Source: Pseudomonas putida
GTDB taxonomy: Bacteria > Pseudomonadota > Gammaproteobacteria > Pseudomonadales > Pseudomonadaceae
Direction: 5' to 3'
DNA: 64,000 bases
Assembly (NCBI RefSeq): GCF_002906855.1
Contig: NZ_MINI01000038.1
Location: 1,922,001-1,986,000, forward strand
Numbering within the stretch: the first letter of the stretch is position 1; each line of letters begins with the position of its first letter. Shown in pieces: positions 63,970-64,000 of the stretch. A model generated the notes under the pieces. The model did no database searches. It worked only from the letters and a program-made list of their open reading frames with translations, and was not told the origin of the DNA. A program made the translations under genes and the position numbers.

Positions 63970-64000
63970 CCGATGGCTGCCGCCGGGACGCGTCCGTAAA

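Overview
The window looks like a chromosomal segment of a Pseudomonas of the P. putida group. The sequence is GC-rich. It carries the crfX-cmpX-sigX-oprF block, the 1621-residue NAD-glutamate dehydrogenase beside ppsR/ppsA, an aer-like receptor next to acnA, and three inverted pairs of the palindromic REP repeat typical of this group. No phage, insertion sequence, CRISPR array or rRNA was seen. Gene order is largely core-genome order; statements about other Pseudomonas genomes are from memory and were not computed.

Layout. 1-2825 (minus): a MoxR AAA ATPase, DUF58, DUF4381 and VWA operon whose last gene runs off the left edge. 2999-4204: an orphan DUF2235 (Tle1-like) lipase. 4265-7681: MFS permease, L-2-hydroxyglutarate oxidase lhgO and a FadR-type regulator, with near-identical operator sequences in front of lhgO and of the regulator. 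7843-19607: a small conserved gene, gdhB, divergent ppsR and ppsA, an alpha/beta hydrolase, rraA, zntB. 19701-22620: crfX, cmpX, sigX, oprF. 22698-27607 (minus): a nitrate-assimilation regulatory block nasS-nasT-nasA plus a PP2C phosphatase-kinase fusion. It has two sigma-54 promoters and, ahead of nasA, a complete ANTAR-type leader (two A1/G4 hexaloop hairpins, the second overlapping a terminator arm). 27676-36379: pyrD, rmf, rlmKL, a CHASE/PAS/GGDEF cyclase, dacB, yggL.

36418-40646 (minus) is a BvgA/BvgS-like phosphorelay pair: a LuxR-type regulator and a 1199-residue unorthodox sensor with two periplasmic solute-binding domains. 40930-43389 (minus) holds a dGTPase and a YqjD/YqjE/YqjK-like membrane trio. 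43606-44823 is an ammonium transporter gene that has lost roughly 40 codons and its frame just after the second pore histidine, while its NtrC/sigma-54 control region still looks intact. 44900-46995: a thioredoxin-fold protein, an M15 peptidase, a small gene directly behind a near-perfect LexA box, and a pseudouridine synthase.

47065-64000: aer-like receptor, acnA, rlmM, tusA, pdxB, an MsbA-like ABC exporter, a chemoreceptor, a malate:quinone oxidoreductase with a lipoprotein signal, tRNA-Pro(CGG), a small lipoprotein, moaB-moeA and a glycosyltransferase.

The common thread is nitrogen control: NAD-glutamate dehydrogenase, NasST/NasA and a decayed NtrC-controlled Amt lie in one window. The nitrate/nitrite reductase and cobA genes that sit between oprF and the kinase in P. 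aeruginosa are not present here. The most informative elements are the ANTAR leader, the broken amt with its preserved promoter, the LexA-box gene, the BvgAS-like system and the predicted lipoprotein Mqo.
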